DNA from: Ceratotherium simum simum
Lineage: Eukaryota; Chordata; Mammalia; Perissodactyla; Rhinocerotidae
Direction: 5' to 3'
Length of the DNA: 64,000 bases
Assembly: GCF_000283155.1 (NCBI RefSeq)
Contig: NW_004454195.1
Coordinates: 4,598,569-4,662,568 of the forward strand
A program made the position numbers and the translations under genes. The notes under the pieces were generated by a model, which saw nothing but the letters and a program-made list of their open reading frames with translations, ran no database searches and was not told where the DNA came from. How positions within the stretch are numbered: position 1 is the stretch's first letter; every line of letters starts with the position of its first letter. Of this stretch, positions 55,787-64,000 are shown piece after piece.

Positions 55787-56081
55787 AGAAATGAGGGTCC
55801 AGGGCTGGCCCAGTGGCGCAGCAGTTAAGTGCGCACGCTCCGCTTTGGCGGCCCGTGGTTCGCAGGTTCAGATCCCGGGCGTGCACCGAGGTACTGCTTG
55901 TCAAGCCATGCTGTGGTGGCGTCCCATATAACGTGGAGGAAGATGGGCACGGATGTTAGCCCGGGGCCAATCTTCCTCAGCAAAAAAGAGGAGGATTGGC
56001 ATCGAATGTTAGCTCAGGGCTGATCTTGCTCACAAAATATAAAAAATAAAAAATAAAAATAAAAATAAAGAAATGAGAGTC
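55787..56081 (+). mobile_element. ERE SINE, plus strand
   Basis: Body 55800-56068: head CAGGGCTGGCCCAGTGGCGC, 'GGTTCAGATCCCGGG', both tail modules, and an (AAAAT)n tail. The duplication AGAAATGAGGGTC (55787-55799) recurs at 56069-56081 with one mismatch. Confidence 0.95.
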
Positions 56082-57204
56082 ATCCTAATTCTCATGTCTC
56101 ATATGAAATCTAACCAAAACTCCATTCTTTCTTTGGATTTACATAGAGTTGATCATATTTTTACCATACCATAAAGTATGAAGTCAAATGCCTTTGAGAG
56201 GCTTCATATGCAATCTGTAATAAGAATTGCTATACATAATTCCATAATTTAAAAAATTATAAGTGATAATAATGCCTTGCATGTTGCAGTACCTGAAGGT
56301 TTCAAATCTCTGCTCAGGGGTTGTCAGTCCTAGTACTGGGTAAGGGCTGAATGATTATTCAATATCACCATCTCATTAATCCCCACTACTGAAAAGCAAC
56401 TAGAAGTGTCATTCCATTTCACAGCTAGAAACATCTGCCAAGAGACCTTGTACCTGCTTTGCCCGTGTCTCCAGGCACAAAATCTGGATTCTTAGTCCAC
56501 TATAATAGTCACTGTATGTCATATTGTCATCCATCAGGATTCTCATCAAATATGGACTTAATCTATGATATAACAAGTAAATTAATTAATAAAATGCAAG
56601 GATACTGTCTCTTTGCAAAAGACATAACTTCTAAAGTTATTTAAGCCAATTCTCCTCATGCAAAATTTTAAGGAATTTTTTTCACATAGCCAGAAAACAT
56701 GGTAAAAAGAAAGAAACTATACTTCTTCCTAATATCAATGTGGGAAGCAGAGATCTAAGCTAAGCTTTCCTTTGACTCTAAGCAATGCCATTCAAGGTGT
56801 ACAGCTATTACCATTGAGTTTTGATGGAATTCCATGGCTTTTAATATTTTTTCTAAGATCTTACCACTATCACTTTAGGTAACATTCCCCTCACCAATTT
56901 GAGCTCTCAGACTCACAAAGACACTTTCTTCCAACTTTGTAGCAAATACCATACCTTGCAAAGCAGGAAGAAAAAAATGATGCATGCAATCGCAGTTGGG
57001 TTGGAACTGGCCATCTCTGGGTTTCTCCTTTCGTCCCCTTTCAGAGTTCCTGATTCTGCACAACCCTCCCTGTCATTTTGGGGGCTAATCTCTTCCACTT
57101 TGCTTCCAACCTCCTCTCTATTTTGCTCCATGCACTCTCCACCCTTCAAGGAACATTGGCCAGCTTATAGCCACTTCAACCACGTTGAGAGGCTGTTTAA
57201 ATTA
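56082..57204. other. unique sequence, nothing recognised
   Basis: About 1.1 kb. Frames of 107 codons (56899-57222, plus) and 78 codons (minus) overlap near 56900-57220 without domains or splice context. Confidence 0.35.
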
Positions 57205-57416
57205 CAGTCATGTGTCACTTAATGATGGGAATACATTCCGAGAAATGCAGCGTTAGGCAATTTCATTGTTGTGCAAACATCATAGAGTGTACTTACACAA
57301 ACCTAGATGGTATAGCCTACTGCACGCCTAGGTTATGTGGTAGTAAACTTGTGGAACCACCGTCCCATACGCGGTCTGTCACTGACCAAAACGTCATTAC
57401 GTGGCGGGTGACTATA
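57203..57416. mobile_element. Tigger-like Tc1/mariner MITE with TA target site
   Basis: Body 57205-57414. 'CAGTCATGTGTCACTTAATGA' and the reverse of 'TCATTACGTGGCGGGTGACT' form terminal inverted repeats. Between them are 'GCAAACATCATAGAGTGTACTTACACAAACC' and 'TAGATGGTATAGCCTACTGCACGCCTAGG', known from a mammal-wide Tigger-related MITE. TA flanks both ends. Confidence 0.85.
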
Positions 57417-58029
57417 TTCTTTGGGTAGAAGAAACAGATGCTATTTCTAACCCTATGGTATTGAGATATCCATCATGTTAAGAGATATTGCGCTTCCTAT
57501 TGCTCGATGGGTATCATAACCAACTGGTTCTTTTCTTCTGAGAGTAAGTTGCTCTGCTCCTGGTAACTCAGGAGCTTCTCACACCTTCTGATTTCATGAT
57601 TCAAAACATGCTCTTTCTTCTGCGCTCTTAATTAGAGCATTTCTTTTATTACTCACTGCTGCTGGGTAACTTAAACCCGTCATTATGTCAAAGGATATAA
57701 AATTAATTAAAAAAATTAAAATCAATTCTTTAAATTTTATCTCCATATTTTTTTAAAAGGAATATGTCACACCTGATCCCACTGAGACCAGGAAGATAAG
57801 ACAAAGTCCCTCCTGAACACGTGCTTCCCTTGCTCTCCCCAAATTTACTGTCCTCTTTCTGGCAGTGCAGAAACTCTGACTTACTTTGTGTTTAAACTCA
57901 TTTTACGCAATGAATGGGTAACGGAAAAGAGACTTCCTCTCGCTAACATAACTATTCCTGGGATAAACGAACATATTTTTCCACCAATGGCCAGGAATAA
58001 ATTATTTTTAAAATCTCAGTGTCTTTATG
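57417..58029. other. unique sequence, nothing recognised
   Basis: No feature supported. The 68-codon frame starting at 57888 runs into a MIR. Confidence 0.35.
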
Positions 58030-58290
58030 CAATAGAGAACCACAGTATTGTGGTTAAAAGTGTTGATTCTGGAGCCAGAATAACTCGAATATGAATTCTG
58101 CCTTTCTCGTCATAGCTGTGTGACCTTGGGCAATGACCTGAGCCCTCTGCAGCTCAATTTTCTCATCTTTAAAATGGGGCTAATAATAATACCTACCACT
58201 TTTGATTGTAGTGAAGACTAACTGAATTGATACGTATAAAGCACTTAGAACAGTGTCTGGCATAAAGTAAATGCTCAATTATTGTTACCT
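58030..58290 (+). mobile_element. MIR SINE, near full length
   Basis: 'GTTGATTCTGGAGCCAGAATAA', 'TAGCTGTGTGACCTTGGGCAA', 'TCATCTTTAAAATGGGGCTAATAATAATACC', 'AAGCACTTAGAACAGTGTCTGGCATAAAGTAAATGCTC'. One of the best-preserved MIRs here. Confidence 0.9.
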
Positions 58291-58814
58291 ATCATTTGTG
58301 TGATAATGATGCACCCATCTAGTCCCATTAATAAAAGGCTGTTCACTCACTGTGATTCTAGGACAGGTTCTGGGACTCTTCAGGTAGGATCAGGAACAAA
58401 GAAAATGTTTTGCCTCTCACTTGCTCTCTAAAACACTTTCTTCTTTACTATTCAAAAATTCTTTTGATTCAGGACAATCTTGAAAAGATACTTATCAAGA
58501 TAATAGTTCAAGAGAGTATATGTTTTAAATATGATAATTGGAGTCAACCAAATAAGCATTTGACTCATAATGTCTAAAACTCTTAACAACTTTGGTTTAA
58601 GCCCTGTATAACGGAAAACGATCAAAGTGGAGGCTCTGTCAGCTTCTTCAGAGAAACCAGAAGTCATCAGAGGCCAGAGGAAGTTAACATATTTGCCTTT
58701 CCCCTGCAAGAATTTCTCATCTCACATATAAAATACAGATTGCATCAAGCTTTAGGGAAATTAAGATATGGCTTGTGGAAGGAATTAAAAACTATTCATC
58801 CAAAGCAGATTTGC
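58291..58814. other. unique sequence, nothing recognised
   Basis: No repeat supported. The 85-codon minus frame at 58452-58709 has no domain. Confidence 0.35.
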
Positions 58815-59107
58815 AATGTTCTATGTGGGGGGAAAAAAGGTCACTGTTTCTCTTACTTTCACCCCATCAAGATTATCCTCCAATCTGACATTTCTTAATC
58901 CGAGTTTATTTTCCAGGTCATTAACTTGATTTCTCAATGTTTTGCAGCTTTTAAAATTCTCAGTTAAAACAGCCTCATCAACATCAATCATCATTTTCAC
59001 TTCTTCCTTATTTTTTTGTTTTCTTCTGCCATCTTTGTTTGTTTGTTTTTTTAACCCTTTTTCCATCACTATTTTTGAATAGTCTCTGACACTTCTCTGT
59101 ATTAACA
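58815..59107 (-). other. remnant of an open frame, possibly L1 ORF1-like
   Basis: A minus frame (58821-59144) encodes a Lys/Glu-rich section followed by a heptad-like 'RNQVNDLENKLGLRNVRLED' motif. This looks like the coiled-coil end of an L1-type ORF1, but the match is weak. Its N-terminal end lies in the adjacent LTR, so it is not an intact gene. Confidence 0.25.
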
Positions 59108-59849
59108 TGTTAAAAAGAAAACCACAGGCCCAAGATGGCGTCATTTGCGCTAAAAGCCCATGATATCAAACCTAGATTTTAATACCTGATCTAATCGCAA
59201 TTTCAACCTCTCCCAGAAACATGATTTTTTTTTTTTTTTTTTTTTTTGTGAGGAGATCAGCCCTGTGCTAACATCTGCCAATCCTCATTTTTTTGCTGAG
59301 GAAGACTGGCCCTGGGCTAACATCCATGCCCATCTTCCTCCACTTTACATGGGACGCCGCCAGAGCATGGCTTGCCAAGTGGTGCATGGGTGTGCCCCCG
59401 GGATCCGGACCCCCCAACCCAGGCCGCTGCCGGGGAGCTTGTGCACTTAACTGCTTGCGCCACCAGGCCAACCCCTCAGAAACATAATTTTAATGGGCCA
59501 CTCTGAAATTGTTTGGTCGGCACCAGTGAGGTAGTCTGTCATGTGGGCCTTCTCCTTCCCTCAGAGGAAGAAGAGGCAATCTGCATGATAAAAAGCCTTG
59601 CTGTTACCTTCCTCCAAGAGGAGATGGCCTGGCCTCAAAATAATCCTTTATTTTCTTTTGCTGATAATTCCCCTGCCCACCCACTCCCCCCACCCCCTGC
59701 CCCTGCTTCCCCCTATAAAAACCTTCCATGTTGTACAACCCCCTGGGGCGCCCTTCTAGTTGCTAGATGAGATGCTGCCCGATTCATGAATTACCTGATA
59801 AAGCCAATTAGAGCTTCAAGTTTACTTGGTTGAATTTTGTTTTTTAACA
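59108..59849 (+). mobile_element. Endogenous retrovirus LTR (class I-like), split by an ERE
   Basis: It runs from TGTTAAAAAG (59108) through 'CCCAAGATGGCGTC', 'AATACCTGATCTAATCGC' and 'TTTCAACCTCTCCCAG', is interrupted by an ERE, then resumes with 'GGCCACTCTGAAATTG'. A TATA-type CCTATAAAAACC lies at 59711, 'GGATGAGATGCTGCCCGATTC'-like R region text follows, then a GATAAAGCC poly-A-like signal and 'TTGTTTTTTAACA' at the end. It carries no viral genes. I could not confirm a flanking duplication. Confidence 0.75.
59214..59491 (-). mobile_element. ERE SINE nested in the LTR, minus strand
   Basis: Body 59229-59476, with a T22 run, reversed tail modules, and head ending 'CACCAGGCCAACCCC'. LTR sequence CAGAAACATGATTTT (59214-59228) recurs at 59477-59491 with one mismatch, so the ERE landed in an existing LTR. 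Confidence 0.95.
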
Positions 59850-60068
59850 AACCCAAGGTACTCCAACTTAATAAATCAATTTTGAGTTTCCCAAGGAAGA
59901 CAAATGAAAAAGCAGGCAGGCCTATAGCCTGGATTGTGGAAATCAAAAGAATAGCCAAATGGAAGCATACGTTTTTCTTTGCGGTATTTTTCCTGAAAAA
60001 CAACAAACCAGGCTACCAACCAAATAGATAACAATACAAATGAAAAACAGAAGATCTAAGTGCATCGT
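59850..60068. other. sequence between two LTRs
   Basis: Short AT-rich stretch. No primer-binding site or viral internal sequence seen, so the two LTRs are not an obvious provirus pair. Confidence 0.35.
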
Positions 60069-60786
60069 GCCACTGAAACAGCACATAAAACATTGAACAG
60101 GTTAAACTAGTTTTGCTTTCTTTTTTTTTTTTTAGGAAGACCGGCTATGAGCTAACATCTATTGCCAATCCTCCTCCTTTTTTTTTCTCCCCAAAGCCCC
60201 AGTAGACAGTTGTATGTCATAGTTGCACATCCTTCTAGTTGCTGTATGTGGGAGGCGGCCATGCTGAGGCTGGGGAAGCGGTGCATCAGTGCGTGCGCCG
60301 GTCCTGGCCTGGGCCACCAGTAGTGGAGCGCCCACACTTAACTGCCAAGCCACAGGGCCGGCCCTATTTTTGCTTTCTTAAAACAGGTTATTGATTAATC
60401 AAACCTTGCTCAATAACAGAGATGGCACTGCGCATGTGCTAGGTGGAAACCCATAGCCCAGGATGACCCTGGAGCCAAGAATCTTCAGAAATGTTGCTAC
60501 CAGAGCCCTTCATGAAGTGAGGAGTCTTTCACTAAGGAAACTCCAGCTTTCAGAAGCCCAAATTGCTTGATTACCATATACGGACTGATTCAAGACTAGC
60601 CAATCAGCTTCTGCCCCTAACTCCTTAAATTTCGCCTGGAACCCTGTATGGAGGAGATAGATCTGAGAGTCTTGCCTCCTGTCTCGTTACCCGTCGACCT
60701 CGGGATAAAGCTTATCTTTTCTCAAAAGCCAGTGCCATAGTATTGGCTTCTACGCGTGTCAGGTAGCGGGGCCCTTGCTTGGTAAC
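60069..60786 (+). mobile_element. Second endogenous retrovirus LTR (class I-like), split by an ERE
   Basis: The right part is retroviral in style: 'AGCCAATCAGCTTCTGCCCC', 'TCCTTAAATTTCGCCTGGAACCC', 'GGGATAAAGCTTATCTTTTCTC', and the end 'CCTTGCTTGGTAACA' (60786). Sequence left of the ERE (60069-60122) seems to belong to it. The left limit is approximate. Its text differs from the LTR at 59108, so it is a separate family. No viral genes. Confidence 0.6.
60107..60379 (-). mobile_element. ERE SINE nested in the second LTR, minus strand
   Basis: Body 60123-60363: T-run, one tail module, 'CCAGTAGACAGTTGTATGTCATAG', 'TTCTAGTTGCTGTATGTGGGAGGCGG', head ending CACAGGGCCGGCCC. CTAGTTTTGCTTTCTT (60107-60122) recurs at 60364-60379 with one mismatch. 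Confidence 0.95.
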
Positions 60787-62061
60787 ACCACCATCAGACA
60801 GCTGCTCGCCAGCCCAACTTCTCTTTTAGCTGTCTTCAGTGTTTTAAAGCTGAGCCATGGGGAGGTTTCTTATACCACACGCTCTGTTCTGGTTATAAAT
60901 ATAACCTCTTTACCTCTATTTTAGGCAAATCAGATTTCCCAGAATACTGGAACCCCTAGGTGAACTAGGATTTAAATTCAGAGGAAAGAAAAATTAGAAG
61001 AAGAGGTGAATTCCAGAAACTTTACTGACTCATCTGAAACATAAATTAAATCAGTTCAAGTGAATGTATTTAAGGCTTAATGTTGCAGCTTAATAGTTTT
61101 ATTGCCCAGAGCCACAAGTTGAGGGCATCTGTGCACATTTGTTTAATTAGTATGTCTGGGTACATATAAAACTTTGGCCACCTAGCCAAGAGTAGGCTTA
61201 TTGGGATTTTCTTTAAGACACTCTCAACTCTGAAATTGCTCGCAATTCTCCATTATTCTCCTTGTCTGGTGTCAGGGCAGCCCTGAGTATCTAATACTCA
61301 ATTGGAGGTTTGGTGATTGTTCCTCGAAGACCATTCCGAAGCATTTCCATTGCTTTCCAAAATAGAATAGCTGCTTTCCTCCACTATATGTCCTGAGGTT
61401 TGATCCCCATTCTTCAGCCATTCAAAAGCTCCCTTTCCACATGGAACCCTTCATAAATATTGCTGTCATGTGTTTAGGCATTTCAGGCTTGAGCTGCTGA
61501 GATGTATATAAAGGATCTGGGTAGAAATAGAAGGGTGGGTTAAGTTACAAAATATCTTTGTAAGGTTTTTGTTTGTTTGTTTTTAAATCCAGAACACATT
61601 TGTTTCTTCTTAAAAATAGAATTCTTTAGGTGGTTAGGTTTCCAGGCCTGCCTCTGAAAATTTATGTAAACATTAAGGCAGTTGAACTGGAGTGTTAAAA
61701 TCATTCCCCACTGTTTCTTTGGGAAAAACAATGAAATAGTCCTAATGGATTTTGGAAGCTGGGTGAGAACTCTGCCTTAGCTATAGTCCCAGTCACCAGA
61801 ACTGAATTTACTTTACATGTATTTCCTCTTCCACTCAAGGACAGCTGAGTTTTCTCTTTTTTCCTCTTTCCCAGGAAATGAGAGTGGATTTCTTCTTCCC
61901 TTTCATGCTTCCCCCAACAACAACTTCCCTCAGGGAGAACTGCCCAGCAGCAAGGACAGTGAACCCAACGGTGAACAGTGACAACAAGGGGCAAGAGAGA
62001 ATTTTCCCATGGCCCATTCCTGAACAGAGAATGTCCCACGTCAGCTGTGTAGTCCTTGGGG
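60787..62061. other. unique sequence, nothing recognised
   Basis: About 1.3 kb without a recognised transposon. Overlapping minus frames at 61701-62086 (121 and 83 codons) show no domain. Confidence 0.4.
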
Positions 62062-62465
62062 ACCACTGGTAATAAAGTGTAGCCATGGCAAAACTATGGA
62101 GACAGTAAAAAGACCAGTGGTTGTCGGGGGTTTGAGGAGGGAGGAATGAAAAGACAGAGCATAGAGGATTAGGGTAGTGAAAATACTCCGTATGACATTA
62201 CAATGGTGGATACATGTCATTATACATTTGTTCAATCTCACAGAATGTAAAACACCAAGAGTGAACACTAATGTAAACTATGGACTTTGGGTGATAATGA
62301 TGTATCAATGTAGGTTCATCAATTGTAACAAATGTACCACTCTGATGCGGAATGTTGATAATGAAGGAGGCTGTGCATGTGTGGGGGCAGGGAGTATATG
62401 GGAAATTTCTGTACCTTCCTCTCAATTTTGCTGTGAACCTTAAACTGTTTTAAAAATAATTTCTA
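62062..62465 (+). mobile_element. L1 3' UTR end
   Basis: 'GTGAAAATACTCCGTATGACATTACAATGGTGG', 'AACTATGGACTTTGGGTGATAATGATG', 'TGTAACAAATGTACCACTCTGATG' and 'TTCTGTACCTTCCTCTCAATTTTGCTGTGAACC' follow a known L1M 3' UTR to its end. The frames at 62041-62443 are by-products. Confidence 0.85.
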
Positions 62466-62519
62466 TTTATTTATTTTTTTAAAAAGGGGGAAAAATACAG
62501 TGGAGCAATCCTGAAAAGA

Positions 62520-62735
62520 AAATAGCCACTAACATTGTGTAATAACTTACCATTTACAAAACATACTCACACCGATCACTACATTTGATGTTCACATTAA
62601 CCTTGCAGGGTAGATATGATTCCACTTCCGTTTCACAGAGAAGGTAACTGATGCTCCGAGAGGGTAAGTGACTTACACAAGGTCACTTGGTTCATATGTG
62701 GCAGAACTAGGGTTCTAAATTCTTTTCACTTCACA
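62520..62735 (+). mobile_element. MIR SINE
   Basis: 'TAACTTACCATTTACAAAACA', 'ACCTTGCAGGGTAGATATGATTCC', 'GGTAAGTGACTTACACAAGGTCACTTGG', 'CAGAACTAGGGTTCTAAATTC'. Confidence 0.85.
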
Positions 62736-63029
62736 ATATCAACTCAGTCTTTAACGTGCAATTGTCATCAATTATACCTCAATAAAGCTGGAAAAAAATG
62801 CAATTGTCTTAGAAGCATACATAGAGAAATGCAGTATAAACTTCTTTTCACTATTAATAATCTTGTCTTTATACATTTAAGTAAAACAAAGTGACTGAAA
62901 CTTAATGTGTTTTTCTTTTTTTTAAAGCACCCGATATTTTAAAGCTTATTATTCTGTTTTAGTGATTTAAATTGTTAAGGACCTGAAAATTTGAAAAGCA
63001 TACCTAACAGTATATAAAATAAAGATTTA
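62736..63029 (+). mobile_element. L1 tail scrap and AT-rich sequence
   Basis: 'GCAATTGTCATCAATTATACCTCAATAAAGCTGG' at 62759-62792 reads as the last bases of an L1 3' UTR. The MIR before it probably interrupts L1 material. The remainder is AT-rich and unassigned. Confidence 0.45.
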
Positions 63030-63320
63030 TTACAGAAATCCAAGAATGACTGAGCATTAGGAATTTAATCCACATAATTTATTCTATTAATAAATTAAGG
63101 GGAAAATATAGGATTATACCAATATATGATAAAAGAGCAATTCAGTAGGCATTCATGGTAAAATCTCTAAGTAAAATAAAAATAGAAGGGCATTCCTAAA
63201 CAAGACAGAGTATTTATCGGAAACTAACAAGTAAAGAAATACTAAAGAAATATCTGTTAAAAATCAGACACAAGATAGAGCCGCCCAATATTACCACTAT
63301 TATTTAAAAAGTATTTTGGA
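63030..63320 (+). mobile_element. L1 ORF2 reverse-transcriptase fragment (decayed)
   Basis: 'GCAATTCAGTAGGCATTCATGGTAAAATCTC', 'AGAAGGGCATTCCTAAACAAGA' and 'CCGCCCAATATTACCACTATTATTT' follow the reverse-transcriptase region of L1 ORF2. Stops interrupt all frames. Confidence 0.6.
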
Positions 63321-64000
63321 GGCAGCTAGAATTGGTGGGAACATACCCAGAAAAGTGGAGGGAGCTGTACAGACCTGGGGCCCAAGAAATCTGCAGAAGA
63401 TTACTGAGAAGCACATGTACAAGGCTTGACTCTGTGAATCTTGCTGCTGAGAGGCTGAGAGCTGACCAGCAATATTAGAGATCACAGAGAGTTTGGAGAC
63501 ATTGGGATTGTGGCCAAGCCAGAGTGGAGAACCCTCACTGAAAACATAAGACATTAGATTGAGACCCTAGAGAAGCCACATCTTATGAGTAAAATCTATG
63601 TCCAAGAGTAAGGGCCATACTCTAAAACTCAGGACAAAAATGGCAACAGATTACCCTAAGAGAGCCTAAAACAAAGTCTGAATGGATCAAGAGCTACCAA
63701 TTATGTAACTCTCTACTGAAACAAAACTCCACACCCGTTAAAGGAAGACAACATAATCAATTCTCCCTACAATGTATCACCTACAATGTCCAGCATGCAA
63801 TAAAAAATTACTGGACCGGCAAAGAAGCAGATGGTATGATCCATTATCAAGTGGGAAAAAAATGGAAACAAATCCTGAAATGACCCTAATGTTAGGGTTA
63901 GCAGATGAAGACTTGAAAACACCTATTATAAATATGTTTAAGGATGTGAAATAAAACATGAATAAATGTGAAGTAAGAGATGGGGACTCTCAGTCAAAAT
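63321..64000 (+). mobile_element. Old L1 5' region fragment, runs off the window
   Basis: 'CAATGTCCAGCATGCAATAAAAAATTACTGG' (63784 on) and the following purine-rich section resemble 5640-5870 and look like the leader region of an old L1M-type element. The stretch 63321-63780 fits the same leader. The element continues past 64000. The 60-codon frames at the edge are repeat-derived. Confidence 0.45.

Noticed and set aside
59108..60786. A provirus with two matching LTRs
   Set aside because: The two LTRs differ in text, lie only 220 bp apart, and no primer-binding site or viral gene lies between or beside them.
62041..62443. Frames of 75-88 codons on both strands
   Set aside because: They overlap an L1 3' UTR.
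1..64000. CRISPR array, phage, plasmid, operon or bacterial gene cluster
   Set aside because: No regularly spaced repeats, no bacterial-style coding density and no ribosome-binding pattern. All evidence points to a mammalian nuclear genome.

Overview
This window is mammalian nuclear DNA, from an intron or an intergenic region, and almost certainly from an odd-toed ungulate (horse, rhinoceros or tapir group). The main evidence is twelve copies of the tRNA-derived ERE SINE, known from perissodactyl genomes. Eleven have a clear or near-perfect target-site duplication. The rest is normal eutherian background: L1, L2, MIR, MaLR-type LTRs, hAT (MER5A) and Tigger-like DNA transposons, and microsatellites. 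The DNA is AT-rich and CpG-poor. I found no bacterial, plasmid or phage features, no CRISPR array, no intact protein-coding gene and no structural RNA gene outside the SINEs.

Layout. 1-12 kb: a 33-bp perfect palindrome beside an HNF4-type motif, three EREs, MIR and L2 pieces, two old L1 fragments, and a CpG-retaining unique patch near 8.8 kb. 12-20 kb: a MaLR-type LTR, an L1 3' end split by an ERE that carries a 100-N assembly gap, and a second L1 3' end followed by L2. 20-29 kb: mostly unique sequence with a MER5A and two EREs. 29.5-31.2 kb: a HAL1/L1 ORF1-type element, then an ERE. 33-37 kb: two long GGAA-type polypurine tracts around a GC-rich unique block that holds a canonical G-quadruplex motif overlapping an EGR1-type site. 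39-40 kb: L2, an LTR and two hAT elements abut each other. 41-47 kb: LTRs, an RPL5 processed pseudogene and an ERE. 48-53 kb: a small CpG-retaining patch, MIR, L2 and an L1 3' end. 53.4 kb: a possible 57-nt exon with good splice sites. 54-60 kb: EREs, a Tigger-like MITE and two retroviral LTRs, each interrupted by an ERE. 62-64 kb: L1 pieces and a MIR.

The only gene-derived sequence identified with confidence is the RPL5 retrocopy (minus strand, 44283-45240), disabled by a nonsense codon and at least one frameshift. Most short open reading frames here are chance frames in repeats or low-complexity DNA. I found no new multi-gene system. The best leads are the candidate micro-exon, the palindrome/HNF4 cluster, the GC-rich G-quadruplex block and the repeat-poor unique blocks. 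Repeat family names come from recognition by eye, and subfamily names are avoided where I was unsure.
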